64,000 nt of DNA. It comes from JAVJUS01 sp040220455 (GTDB lineage Bacteria > Pseudomonadota > Alphaproteobacteria > DSM-16000 > Inquilinaceae). Location: NCBI GenBank assembly GCA_040220455.1, contig JAVJUS010000094.1:62001-126000 (forward strand), given 5' to 3'. Of this stretch, positions 45,104 through 53,952 are shown piece after piece (position 1 is the first letter of the stretch; each line of letters begins with the position of its first letter). Both the position numbers and the translations under genes were made by a program. The notes below the pieces were generated by a model. That model saw only the letters and a list, made by a program, of their open reading frames with translations, was not told the DNA's origin and made no database searches.

Positions 45104-45465
45104 GGCCGACAAGTCTCCCTTACCGCGAGAGCAAGACGCGACAGGTTCGCCGAACGGGCGTTGCGCCCCGTACCGCCTTTGGGTAGGGTGCCTGCGGCTC
45201 GACCGGGGGAAAACCCCGGCAGTCGCCCGTCAGGGAGGCGATTCAGCCGCATTGGGGGCCGACGGCCGGGACGCGAGCGGGCGCACCGGACGAGGCACCG
45301 CACAGCGTGGCGGCGGCGGCGATCCGCGTCGCGGCCAACAAGGCGCGTGTGCGCGCCGCGCCGAGGGTCGGTCGATCGTCGCGCATCGGGCGCGCGGCGC
45401 GGGACGGGTGTGGGGCGACGCAACGAAGTGACGGCCGAAACAACGGCCAGGCGGGAGCATTCGAC
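45104..45465. other. Divergent gap before the M23 peptidase gene
   Basis: No gene is supported in these 362 bases. The M23 peptidase frame is open upstream of its ATG to about 45307, but the sequence there is Arg/Ala-rich without conservation I can recognise. No clear promoter pair was found. Confidence 0.3.
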
Positions 45466-47232
45466 ATGAGCGACGGGGCCGACGGCACGCGGAACCAAGG
45501 TGACGGCCGGCGCGGCGACGGCCGGGCGCCGGGGCGGACGGCGAGCGGGACGACGCACCGCTCGGGTCGGGTCCGCGCCGACGGACGCGGTCGCGCCGGG
45601 GGGCACGGCCCGCGGTCGCTCGCGGCGTGGCTCGATCGCGGATTCCAGGAGCGTCAGGTCATCGTGCGCACCGGTCATGGCGTGCGCACGCTGCGCCTGG
45701 GCCGCGGCCGGCAGATGGCCATGGCCGGTGCGGCGCTGGGCGTGCTGGCCTGGGGGCTCGCCGGCACGGCGGCCACTGTCGGCACTCTCTTTCATATCGA
45801 CGACCAGGCCACGCAGATCCGCGACCTCGAGATCGGCTACGCCCAGCTCATCACGGATGTCGCCGACCGCCGGGGGGAACTGGCGCCGATCTCCGCCCGG
45901 ATGGAGGCCGACCGCACGGTGACCGAGCGGATCCTGGAGCGCAGCGCGACGCTTCAGCGCCGATCCGACCGGCTGGCCGATCGCGTGGATCGGCTGGAGC
46001 GGGCGAAAGCGTCGCTGGAGGCGGATCGGGCGGCGTTGCGCGACACGATCGCCTCGCTCGAGGCCGATCTGACGGCGATGGCGGCGGCCCGTGACGCCGC
46101 CGTGGGGCGCGTCGCCGCGCTGGAGACCCGCCTCTCCGACGCCGAGGCCGACAGACAGCGCGCGGACGTCACCGCGCGGGATCTGCGCGGGGAGATCGAC
46201 CGGCTGCGCCAGGCCCTCGACGAGGCGGAGACCTGGCGGGAGGCGGCGGACCGTCAGATCGCGGAGCTGACCCGCTCGGTCCAGGGGGCCTACGGCACCG
46301 TGGACCGCGTCGCCGGCGAGCGGGACCGGCTGTCCGGCGAGCTGTCGGAGACGCGCCACTCGCTCGCCGAGGCCGAGGACGAGATCGACCGGCTGGAGGC
46401 GCTGAACCGGCGTATGCATCTGGCGGCGGTCGACATGGCGACGGCGCGCGATCGGCTGAGCGATCGGGCCGGCAGGCTGGAGGGCCGGATCGGGTCGCTC
46501 CAGGCCGAGATCGTGGCGATGGAGCGCGGTCAGGAGGCGTTCTTCGAGACGCTGCGGGCCCGCGCCGAAAGCCATGCCGAGGACCTGGAGTCCGGCCTGT
46601 CGCTGACCGGGCTCGACGTCGACGCGCTGGTCCGGGAGCTGGAATCCGAGACCCACGCCGCGCTGAAGCCGCTCGCGCCGGGTCGCGGCGGCCCCATGAT
46701 CCCGGCGGCCGCGGTGGCCACCGACATGGCCGAGGTGCCGGAGGAGGCCGTCGACCTGATCGCCCTCGTCGACCGGCTGACGGAGTTGCAGGAGGTCGCG
46801 GTCCGGCTGCCGCTGTCGCCGCCGATCATGGGGGATTGGTACATCACCAGCCGCTACGGCGGGCGCCGCGATCCGCTGACCGGGCGGTCGGCGGCGCATC
46901 ACGGCCTGGACTTCGGTGCCGGCTGGCGCGAGGCGGTGGTCGCCGCCGCGCCGGGCGAGATCGTCCATGCCGGGCGCCGGGGCGCTTATGGCAATCTGGT
47001 CGAAATCGATCACGGGCTGGGCGTGACCACACGCTATGCTCATCTCCACAGCGTCGACGTCTCCGTCGGCGACACGGTCGAGGCGGGCGATCCGGTCGGC
47101 GTCCTCGGCAACACCGGGCGCAGCACCGGCCCGCATCTCCACTACGAAGTGCGGCTGGACGACCGCCCGATCGACCCCATGAACTTCGTCAAGGCAGGCG
47201 AGCATGTTCTCGAAGGCAACGGACCGCGGTGA
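45466..47232 (+). CDS. M23 (LytM-type) metallopeptidase with coiled coil
   Basis: The ATG at 45466 gives 588 residues. An N-terminal Gly/Arg-rich cytosolic tail of about 80 residues precedes one membrane helix (MAGAALGVLAWGLAGTAATV). A long coiled coil (about 120-370) follows, and then a LytM/peptidase M23 domain from about 450. Zn ligands are His478 and Asp482 in HHGLDFGA and the HLH pair at 557-559 (GPHLHYEV). Such proteins cut peptidoglycan cross-links in division or shape control. It overlaps the bactofilin gene by 29 bases, a pairing known to couple peptidase and scaffold. Confidence 0.9.
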   Translation: MSDGADGTRNQGDGRRGDGRAPGRTASGTTHRSGRVRADGRGRAGGHGPRSLAAWLDRGFQERQVIVRTGHGVRTLRLGRGRQMAMAGAALGVLAWGLAGTAATVGTLFHIDDQATQIRDLEIGYAQLITDVADRRGELAPISARMEADRTVTERILERSATLQRRSDRLADRVDRLERAKASLEADRAALRDTIASLEADLTAMAAARDAAVGRVAALETRLSDAEADRQRADVTARDLRGEIDRLRQALDEAETWREAADRQIAELTRSVQGAYGTVDRVAGERDRLSGELSETRHSLAEAEDEIDRLEALNRRMHLAAVDMATARDRLSDRAGRLEGRIGSLQAEIVAMERGQEAFFETLRARAESHAEDLESGLSLTGLDVDALVRELESETHAALKPLAPGRGGPMIPAAAVATDMAEVPEEAVDLIALVDRLTELQEVAVRLPLSPPIMGDWYITSRYGGRRDPLTGRSAAHHGLDFGAGWREAVVAAAPGEIVHAGRRGAYGNLVEIDHGLGVTTRYAHLHSVDVSVGDTVEAGDPVGVLGNTGRSTGPHLHYEVRLDDRPIDPMNFVKAGEHVLEGNGPR

Positions 47233-47635
47233 CGCCGCGGCGGAGCGGCGCGGCGGCGCGTCGGCCACCCCCTCGATCATCAGCGCCGACATGCGGGTCT
47301 CGGGCGACCTGCGCACCGAGGGCGACGTCCAGGTCGACGGCGTCGTCGACGGCGACATCCAGAGCCACAGCGTGACGGTCGGCAAGTCGGCGGAGATCAA
47401 CGGCGAGGTGGTCGCCGACTCCGTCGTCGTCTGGGGCCGGATCAACGGCCGGATCCGCTGCAAGGACGTCACGCTGGAGGAATCCGCCGTCATCAACGGC
47501 GACGTCCTGCACGACTCCCTCCAGGTCGCGCGCGGCGCCCAGGTCGAGGGCATGGTCAAGCGCGGCACGTCGGAAGAGCGCGGCGCCAAGGTCAATCTGG
47601 TCGTCGCCGACGGCGAGGCCCACGGCGCCGACTGA
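47204..47635 (+). CDS. Bactofilin
   Basis: Bactofilins are small polymerising scaffold proteins that localise cell-wall enzymes. The 143-residue protein has a disordered N-terminus (about 1-25) and the beta-helical core with repeated valine-glycine turns: DLRTEGDVQVDGVVDGDIQS, VTVGKSAEINGEVVADSVVV, INGRIRCKDVTLEESAVING. The C-terminal tail is short and acidic. The start lies inside the end of the M23 peptidase gene, so the two are translationally coupled. Confidence 0.93.
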   Translation: MFSKATDRGDAAAERRGGASATPSIISADMRVSGDLRTEGDVQVDGVVDGDIQSHSVTVGKSAEINGEVVADSVVVWGRINGRIRCKDVTLEESAVINGDVLHDSLQVARGAQVEGMVKRGTSEERGAKVNLVVADGEAHGAD

Positions 47636-47715
47636 CGCCGCAGGTCCGTGGGGCGAGGGCAGGCCGGCCGGGTGGGCGCGAAGGCGGCAACCCGGCGTGG
47701 CGCCCGGGCTCGTTT

Positions 47716-48717
47716 TCAGTCCGCCGACAGGCAGCGGGCATAGGTCGCCGGATCGACATTGCCGCCGGAGGCGACGGCGACGACCGTCCGGCCTTGCGTG
47801 AGGACCCGGCCCGAAAGCGCGGCGGCCAGCGACACGGCGCCGCCCGGCTCCAGCACCAGCTTCAGGTGCTCGAAGGCCGCGCGCATGGCGTCGATCACCT
47901 CGGCCTCGGACACGACCAGCCCGGTGACCCCCAGGCGCCGGTTGATCGGGAAGGTGACCTCGCCCGGCATCGGCGACAGCAGCGCGTCGCACAGGCGCGG
48001 GCCGCCCGGCGGGTTGGCCAGGCGTTCGCCGGCGGCGAGCGATCGCGCCGTGTCGTCGCCGCCCTCGGGCTCGACCGCGTGAACCGGAACCCCCGGCAGG
48101 CGGTCGGCCAGCGCCGTCGCGACTCCGGCGGTCAGCCCGCCGCCGCCGCAGCAGACCAGCACCGCGTCGGGCCGCAGGCCGAGCGTCGCGCAGCGCGCCG
48201 CGATCTCGAGCCCGACCGTGCCCTGGCCGGCGATCACGTCCGGATCGTCATAGGGCCGCACGAGGCTGGCGCCGGTGCGCTCGACCAACTCGGCGCCGAT
48301 CGCCTCGCGATCCTCGCGCCATCGGTCATAGGGCACGACGGTGGCGCCGAGTGCCTCGGTGTTGCGCCGCTTGATCGCCGGGGCGTCGGCCGGCATGACG
48401 ATGGTCGCGGGGATGCCGAAGGCCGCCGCCGCGGCGGCGACGCCCTGGGCATGGTTGCCGCTGGAGAACGCGATGACGCCCCGCGCCCGCACGGCCAGGT
48501 CGAGCCGGGAGATCTTGGTGTAGGCGCCGCGGAACTTGAACGACCCGGTGCGCTGGAGTGGTTCCGCCTTGACCAGCAGACGACCGCCCACGCGCCGGTT
48601 CAGCAGCTCGCTCTCCAGCAATGGCGTCTCCACGGCCTCGCCAGCCAGGCGGCGAGCCGCGTCCTCGATGGCGGCGATGTCAACGCCCGGCGGCGTCGCA
48701 TCGGTCGAGAAAGGCAT
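47716..48717 (-). CDS. PLP-dependent threonine/serine dehydratase
   Basis: The 333-residue protein has the fold-type II PLP enzyme layout. The Schiff-base Lys61 lies in GSFKFRGAY, SSGNHAQGVAAAAAAFGIPA gives the substrate loop near 90-110, and CCGGGGLTAGVA is the PLP-phosphate glycine loop. There is no ACT regulatory domain, so it resembles catabolic threonine dehydratase, serine racemase or threo-3-hydroxyaspartate ammonia-lyase. The precise substrate is open. Its start overlaps the end of the alpha/beta hydrolase gene by 38 bases. Confidence 0.88.
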   Translation of the reverse strand: MPFSTDATPPGVDIAAIEDAARRLAGEAVETPLLESELLNRRVGGRLLVKAEPLQRTGSFKFRGAYTKISRLDLAVRARGVIAFSSGNHAQGVAAAAAAFGIPATIVMPADAPAIKRRNTEALGATVVPYDRWREDREAIGAELVERTGASLVRPYDDPDVIAGQGTVGLEIAARCATLGLRPDAVLVCCGGGGLTAGVATALADRLPGVPVHAVEPEGGDDTARSLAAGERLANPPGGPRLCDALLSPMPGEVTFPINRRLGVTGLVVSEAEVIDAMRAAFEHLKLVLEPGGAVSLAAALSGRVLTQGRTVVAVASGGNVDPATYARCLSAD

Positions 48718-49603
48718 CGATCGTCTCCCGGCTCAGGGGTTCGTCCAGGTTGGGAGCATGCCCGATGCCGTCGATCTCCGCGACGATGGCGTCGGGTCGT
48801 CGGGCTCGCATGCGTGCCAGGGTTTCCGGGGACAGCACGTCGGAGCGGCCGGCGCGCAGGATCGCCAGCGGCAGGCCGGCCAGGGCGTCGAACAGCGCCC
48901 AGAGATCGGGCATCGGCCCGTCCTCGGCCTCGAGCGTGTCGGCCAGTCTTGGATCGAAGTCGTAGCGCAGCCGGCCGTCGGCGCATTCTCGCCAGGTGGC
49001 CCGCGCCGCCGCCAGCCAGCCCTCGGCTTCAGGCTCACCGACCGAGAGATCGGGCATCATGTGATGCAGCTTGGCGACCGCCGCGTCCCAGTCGGGCAGG
49101 GGCTCGTCGTCCCGGATATAGGCCGCGATGCGCGGCAGGCCGTCCGTATCGAGCTCCGGGCCGACGTCGTTGAGCAGCACGCCTGCCACATGGGTCGGCT
49201 TGGCGACGGCGAGGCCCATCGCGAGGAGCCCGCCCAGCGAAGTCCCGATGATCGCCACGCGGCCGCCGCCGGCCGCCGCCAGCAGGTCGCCGAGATCCTG
49301 GAGCATCGCCATGGGGGCGTAGCGCCGCCAGTGCTCCGCCCGGTCAGACCGCCCCCGGCCGATATAGTCGGGCACGATGACCCGCCGGCGTGGCGCCAGC
49401 CGGTCGGCCAGCCGCTCGAAATCGGCGCCGTGGCGGGCCAGGCCGGCGAGGCAGAGAACCGGCACGCCGGGCGATGGCGCCTCGGCATCCTCCGTCGCGG
49501 CCGGGCGCGGCGCGCCGGTGTCGCGGTAGGCGAGGCGCAGCCCGTCGGCAGTGGCGATGCGGCGCAGGCCGTCCGCCGGGTCGACGGCGGGGCCAGGGCT
49601 CAC
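48680..49603 (-). CDS. Alpha/beta hydrolase
   Basis: The 307-residue protein has the classical fold: VLCLAGLARHGADFERLADR near the oxyanion strand, VIVPDYIGRGRSDRAEHWRR, and the nucleophile elbow IIGTSLGGLLAMGLA with the serine of GTSLG. A His near the C-terminus (GIGHAPNLDEPLS) completes the triad. It resembles the many uncharacterised esterase/lactonase-type hydrolases; no substrate can be named. It overlaps the haloacid dehalogenase gene by 4 bases on its upstream side and the dehydratase gene by 38 bases downstream. Confidence 0.87.
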   Translation of the reverse strand: MSPGPAVDPADGLRRIATADGLRLAYRDTGAPRPAATEDAEAPSPGVPVLCLAGLARHGADFERLADRLAPRRRVIVPDYIGRGRSDRAEHWRRYAPMAMLQDLGDLLAAAGGGRVAIIGTSLGGLLAMGLAVAKPTHVAGVLLNDVGPELDTDGLPRIAAYIRDDEPLPDWDAAVAKLHHMMPDLSVGEPEAEGWLAAARATWRECADGRLRYDFDPRLADTLEAEDGPMPDLWALFDALAGLPLAILRAGRSDVLSPETLARMRARRPDAIVAEIDGIGHAPNLDEPLSRETIDAFLDRCDAAGR

Positions 49604-50286
49604 GCCAGGACGAGCCCGGGCAGGCGGTCCAGCCCCTCGATCGTCGCGTGCGGGCCGGCCGGCAGGCGCTCGGGCGTGCGGGCGAAGCGGTTGAGCCAGG
49701 CGACCCGGAAGCCGAAGGCGGAGGCGCCCGCCACGTCCCAGGCATTGGTCGAGACGAAGCAGATCGCCTCCGCCGGCAGGTCGAGCGCGTCGGTCGCGAC
49801 GCGGTAGCTCGCCGGGTGCGGTTTGTAGATGCCCGCGGTCTCGATCGACAGGATCGCGTCCAGGCGCGGGTCCAGGCCGGCATGGGCGGTCGCCGCCTCC
49901 AGCATGCGGGGCGACCCGTTCGACAGGATCGCGGTGGTCAGCCCGCCCACGCGCAGCCGATCGAGGGCCGGGCCGGCGTCGTCATAGGCGTCGAGCGTCA
50001 GATAGGCCTCCATCAGTGCCTCGCGCAGGGGCGGGTCGTCGACGCCGCAATCGGCCAGCGCGAAATCGAGCGCGTCGCCCGTCACCTCCCAGAAATCCGC
50101 GTGCAGCCCCATCAGGCTGCGCAGCCAGGTGTATTCGAGCTGCTTCTGCCGCCAGATCGCGGACAGCCGCGCGCCCATCTCGCCCAGCCGCCCGCCGACC
50201 CGCGCGACCGGCGCGTTGACGTCGAAGAGCGTGCCGTAGGCGTCGAAGACGCAGGCGCGGATGGCGGGGAAGGCGGCGTCGGCCAT
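49600..50286 (-). CDS. Haloacid dehalogenase type II
   Basis: The 228-residue protein belongs to the L-2-haloacid dehalogenase branch of the HAD superfamily. Motif I is CVFDAYGTLFDV with Asp15 as nucleophile, and the type II FDAYGT form is exact. Motif II is ILSNGSPRM, motif III Lys lies in GIYKPHPASYR, and CFVSTNAWDVAGASAFGF gives the last acidic site. It would hydrolyse short L-2-haloacids or related substrates. It heads a three-gene unit with the hydrolase and dehydratase. Confidence 0.92.
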   Translation of the reverse strand: MADAAFPAIRACVFDAYGTLFDVNAPVARVGGRLGEMGARLSAIWRQKQLEYTWLRSLMGLHADFWEVTGDALDFALADCGVDDPPLREALMEAYLTLDAYDDAGPALDRLRVGGLTTAILSNGSPRMLEAATAHAGLDPRLDAILSIETAGIYKPHPASYRVATDALDLPAEAICFVSTNAWDVAGASAFGFRVAWLNRFARTPERLPAGPHATIEGLDRLPGLVLA

Positions 50287-50333
50287 TGTGGGGTTTCCGG
50301 GTCGGGGCGATCGGTGTCGGGGAGGGATCGTCG

Positions 50334-52403
50334 TCAGCGCCGCAGATCGGCCTCCAGCGTGCCGATCTCCGGCGCCTCGCCCAGCCGCCGGCGGTAGACC
50401 TGGGTCGCCTCGAGCACGCGCTGGACGTAGTTGCGCGTCTCGTAGATCGGTATCGACTCGATCCAGTCGATCACCGCGTAGAGGTCCATGCGCCCGGCGC
50501 GCGGATCGCCGTCGCTCCCCAGCCAGCGGGCCACCCGATTCGGCCCGGCGTTGTAGCCGGCGACGGCGGCGATGTAGGAGCCGTCGAACTCGGCCAGCCG
50601 GTCGCCCAGATAGACCGAGCCGAACCGGATATTGTAGGCGGCGTCGCGCGTCAGCCGGTCGATCTCCGCCGGCACGCCCAGATCGGCGGCCACGTCGCGC
50701 GCCGTCGCCGGCATGAGCTGCATGAGCCCCAGCGCGCCGGCCCGGCTGACCGCGTCCAGGTCGAAGCCGCTTTCCTGCCGGATCAGGCCCAGAATCAACG
50801 CCCGCTCCGGGCGCGGATCGACCTGGGGCAGCGGCGCGGTCGGGTAGGCCGCGGCGCCGTAGATCACGTCGTCGAAGACGGCCCGCCGGCTCGCCGCCAC
50901 GGCGATGTCCGGCCGATCGACATCGGCGGCGAGCGCATTGAGCAGCGCGTAGTCCTCCGCCGTCGACGCGTCGAGCAGCAGCGAGAACAGGAACGGATCG
51001 GCGGTATCGCCGGCAAGGCCCAGGTCGCGCAGGTCGGCGACCACGCGCACCCGTTCCCGGCCCGCGAATTCGGCGACCGCGTCGGCCGACGCGGTCGGGT
51101 CGGGCGGCAGGCCGGTGACCGTCGGGAGGCCCAGCTCGCCGGCCGCGAGCTGGCCGTAGAACGACGCCGAATGGGCCGCGGCGCGCTGGTACCACTGTCG
51201 CGCCGTCGCCTCGTCGCCCTGCGCCGCCGCCGCGCGCCCGGCCCAATAGGCGCCGCGCGACAGGCTGATCGGCGTGCCGACATTTTCGTGCAGCCGGGTG
51301 AAGTGGTCGAAGGCCGCCGCCGGCCGGTCGAGCCGGCGCAGCGCGGTCCAGCCCGCCAGCCACTCGGCCTGGGCTAGCGGGAAGCCCTCGGTCTGGCGAT
51401 GCGCTGCGGCGAGGCGATAGGCGAGCGCGTGGTCGCCGTCCTCCATCGCCCGGCGGATCAGGATGTTGCGCTCCTGCCACCAGGCGTCGGGATGGGCCGC
51501 GTCGGTGGGCTGGCGGTCCAGGATCTCCGCGGCGCCCTCGTTGAAGTCGTAGTAGCGCCGCCAGCGCAGGCGCTCCCACAGCAGCCCCTCGTCGTCCGCC
51601 AGCGCGGCCGGCACGGCCTCGATCGCCGCGTCGACACCCGACTCGCGCGCCGCCAGCTTGATCCGGGCGGTGCCCAGCGCGGCCGTCGCCGCGTCGACCA
51701 GCGCCAGCATGCGCCGCGCCTCGTCCAGCCGCTCGGCCCAGATCAGGGCGTCGAGCCGGGCGGCATGCGCCTCCGGCCCCAGCACGGCGCCGAACCGGGC
51801 GAGAAACCGGCCCTGCTGCGCCGGCGTGACGGGCAGGTCGATCCAGCGCGTGCGGGCGATCGCGTCGGCGTCGGCTCGCCGATCCAGGGCATCGAGCGCG
51901 TCCATGTGCGCCATGAGCGCGTCGAAGGTCTGGGCCGGGTAGGCGTCGAACCAGCGGGCCACCTCGACCGCCGGCAGGGTCTCCGGCAGCGCGCGCTCGG
52001 CCTGCAGGCGCAGGCGGGTCAGGCCCGGCCAGTCGGGATTGGCCTCGATGAAGGCGGCGATGGCCCCGAAATCCGCCGTCGTGTCGTTGCGCCGCATCTC
52101 CATCCAGCGCAGGACCTTGGCCGGCAGGGTCGCGCTCGCCCGGTCCGCCGCGCCGCGCGCCGCCGACCACATGCCGGCCTCGGCCAGCTCGAAGGCGGAG
52201 CGGTAGGCGAGCCGGTCGGCGGTCGAAAGCGCCGAGCCGCGGAACGGGCTCGACCCGTCGCCGCCGGCGGCGTCCTGGGCGGCGGCCGCCAGGCCGGTGG
52301 CGGCGACGGCCAGGGCGAGCGCGGGAGCCAGGGCGAGGGCGGCCAGCCGCGCCGCGCCGGGAAATCCGCGCCGTGCCTTGTGAGAGGGCGCCCGTGTGCC
52401 TAT
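50334..52403 (-). CDS. Soluble lytic transglycosylase (Slt70-like), start codon uncertain
   Basis: The protein cuts peptidoglycan glycan strands with formation of 1,6-anhydromuropeptides. A signal peptide (hydrophobic run of Leu/Ala ending near AAAQD) leads to a long helical superhelix domain, and the catalytic SLT domain is at the end: LGLIRQESGFDLDAVSRAGA with its Glu, GLMQLMPATARDVA, then YNAGPNRVARWL. The start is a problem. Between the dapA ATG and the signal peptide there is no in-frame ATG, GTG or TTG. I extended to an ATA at 52403 (690 codons including stop); a CTG at 52346 (671 codons) is the other option. Divergent from dapA. Confidence 0.85.
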   Translation of the reverse strand: MGTRAPSHKARRGFPGAARLAALALAPALALAVAATGLAAAAQDAAGGDGSSPFRGSALSTADRLAYRSAFELAEAGMWSAARGAADRASATLPAKVLRWMEMRRNDTTADFGAIAAFIEANPDWPGLTRLRLQAERALPETLPAVEVARWFDAYPAQTFDALMAHMDALDALDRRADADAIARTRWIDLPVTPAQQGRFLARFGAVLGPEAHAARLDALIWAERLDEARRMLALVDAATAALGTARIKLAARESGVDAAIEAVPAALADDEGLLWERLRWRRYYDFNEGAAEILDRQPTDAAHPDAWWQERNILIRRAMEDGDHALAYRLAAAHRQTEGFPLAQAEWLAGWTALRRLDRPAAAFDHFTRLHENVGTPISLSRGAYWAGRAAAAQGDEATARQWYQRAAAHSASFYGQLAAGELGLPTVTGLPPDPTASADAVAEFAGRERVRVVADLRDLGLAGDTADPFLFSLLLDASTAEDYALLNALAADVDRPDIAVAASRRAVFDDVIYGAAAYPTAPLPQVDPRPERALILGLIRQESGFDLDAVSRAGALGLMQLMPATARDVAADLGVPAEIDRLTRDAAYNIRFGSVYLGDRLAEFDGSYIAAVAGYNAGPNRVARWLGSDGDPRAGRMDLYAVIDWIESIPIYETRNYVQRVLEATQVYRRRLGEAPEIGTLEADLRR

Positions 52404-52406
52404 TGT
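52378..52406 (+). promoter_or_regulatory. Probable sigma-70 promoter of dapA
   Basis: TTGTGA at 52378-52383 and TATTGT at 52401-52406 are 17 bases apart. The implied start near 52413 gives a leader of about 30 bases before the dapA ATG. Confidence 0.5.
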
Positions 52407-52442
52407 GCAGGCTTTCGCGAACCCGACGGGCGGATCCGAGCG

Positions 52443-53324
52443 ATGTTCGAAGGATCGATTCCGGCACTGATCACGCCGTTCGACGACAACGGCGTCGACG
52501 AGGCGGCCTTCCAGGCCCTCATCGACTGGCAGATCGCCGAGGGCTCCTCCGGCGTCGTGCCCGTCGGCACCACCGGCGAGTCGCCGACCCTGAGCCATGC
52601 CGAGCACAAGCGCGTGGTCGAGCTGGCGGTCGAGGCGGCGGGCGGGCGCGTTCCCGTGATCGCCGGGACCGGGTCCAACAGCACGGCCGAGGCGGTGGAC
52701 TTCGCCCGCGCCGCCCGGGCGGCGGGCGCCGACGCCGCGCTGGTCGTCACGCCGTACTACAACAAGCCGTCGCAGGAAGGGCTCTATCAGCATTACGAGA
52801 CGATCCATGATGCGGTCGACCTGCCGATCCTGATCTACAACATTCCCGGCCGGTCGGTTGTCGACATGTCCGTGGAGACCATGGCACGTCTTGCCCGTCT
52901 GCCCAATATCGTGGGCGTGAAGGACGCGAGCAACGATCTCATGCGGCCGCTGCGCACCCGGCTCGAGATCGGGCCGGAGTTCTGCCAGCTCTCCGGCGAG
53001 GACGGCACCTCGGCGGCGTTCTTCGCCCAGGGCGGCCACGGCTGCATCTCCGTGACCGCCAATGTCGCCCCGCGGCTGTGCGCCGAGCAGTGGCGCGCCT
53101 GGAAGCAGGGCGACCTGGCCGGCATGGCGGCGGCGCGTGACAAGCTGGGCCCGCTGCACCGCGCCCTGTTCCTGGAGCCGAGCCCGGCACCGGTGAAGTA
53201 CGCCGGCAGCCTGATCGGCAAGTGCCGCCCGATCGTCCGCCTGCCGCTGGTCGAGTGCTCGGAGCCGACGCGCAAGGCCGTGCGCGCGGCGATGGAGCAT
53301 GCGGGCCTGCTGGCCATGGCCTGA
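52443..53324 (+). CDS. dapA: 4-hydroxy-tetrahydrodipicolinate synthase DapA
   Basis: DapA condenses pyruvate with aspartate semialdehyde, the entry to lysine and meso-diaminopimelate synthesis. The 293-residue TIM-barrel protein has GTTGESPTLSHAEHKRVVEL (about 42-61), PYYNKPSQEGLYQHY with the catalytic Tyr, YNIPGRS, and the Schiff-base Lys in GVKDAS near residue 161. It is full length and divergent from the lytic transglycosylase gene. smpB follows after 115 bases. Confidence 0.96.
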   Translation: MFEGSIPALITPFDDNGVDEAAFQALIDWQIAEGSSGVVPVGTTGESPTLSHAEHKRVVELAVEAAGGRVPVIAGTGSNSTAEAVDFARAARAAGADAALVVTPYYNKPSQEGLYQHYETIHDAVDLPILIYNIPGRSVVDMSVETMARLARLPNIVGVKDASNDLMRPLRTRLEIGPEFCQLSGEDGTSAAFFAQGGHGCISVTANVAPRLCAEQWRAWKQGDLAGMAAARDKLGPLHRALFLEPSPAPVKYAGSLIGKCRPIVRLPLVECSEPTRKAVRAAMEHAGLLAMA

Positions 53325-53439
53325 ACGACCCGCCGCCGCACGGGCGCCGCCGCGGCGCCGACGCCTTCCCCCTGATCCCGTTCGCCGGTTCGCGTCCCGG
53401 GCCATCGTCCGGGGCCGGACATCCGGACACAAGAGACCC

Positions 53440-53913
53440 ATGAGCGCCAAGAAATCGGGCGACAGCGGCACGGTGGCCCAGAACCGCCGGGCGCGCTACG
53501 ACTACTTCATCGAGGACCAGCTCGAATGCGGCATCGTGCTCGCCGGCACGGAGGTCAAGTCTCTGCGGGAAGGCAAGGCGAGCCTGCAGGACTCCTATGC
53601 CGGGGAGGATGACGGCGAGCTGACCCTGTTCAACGCCTACATCCCCGAATACCGCAAGGCGAGCCAGTTCAACCACGAGACCCGGCGTCCGCGCCGGCTG
53701 CTTGTCCACAAGCGCGAGCGCGACCGACTGCTCGGGCTGACGCGGCAGAAGGGCGTCACGCTCGTGCCGATGGCGATCTACTTCACCAAACGCGGGATCG
53801 CCAAGGTCAGGCTCGGCGTCGCCACCGGCAAGCGCCAGGTCGACAAGCGCGAGACCGAGAAGCAGCGCGACTGGAACCGGGAAAAGCAGCGCCTGTTGCG
53901 CGAGAAGGGCTGA
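53440..53913 (+). CDS. smpB: SsrA-binding protein SmpB
   Basis: SmpB binds tmRNA and brings it to stalled ribosomes. The 157-residue protein is normal: QNRRARYDYFIEDQLECGIV at the start, GTEVKSLREGKASLQDSYA for RNA contact, YTIYFTKRGIAKVRLGVATG, and the basic C-terminal tail KRETEKQRDWNREKQRLLR, which enters the decoding centre. The position directly after dapA is the common alphaproteobacterial one. tmRNA itself is not found in this window. Confidence 0.96.
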   Translation: MSAKKSGDSGTVAQNRRARYDYFIEDQLECGIVLAGTEVKSLREGKASLQDSYAGEDDGELTLFNAYIPEYRKASQFNHETRRPRRLLVHKRERDRLLGLTRQKGVTLVPMAIYFTKRGIAKVRLGVATGKRQVDKRETEKQRDWNREKQRLLREKG

Positions 53914-53952
53914 GCCGCAAGGCGGGCGCGGGCGCCATCCCGCGCCGGCGGC

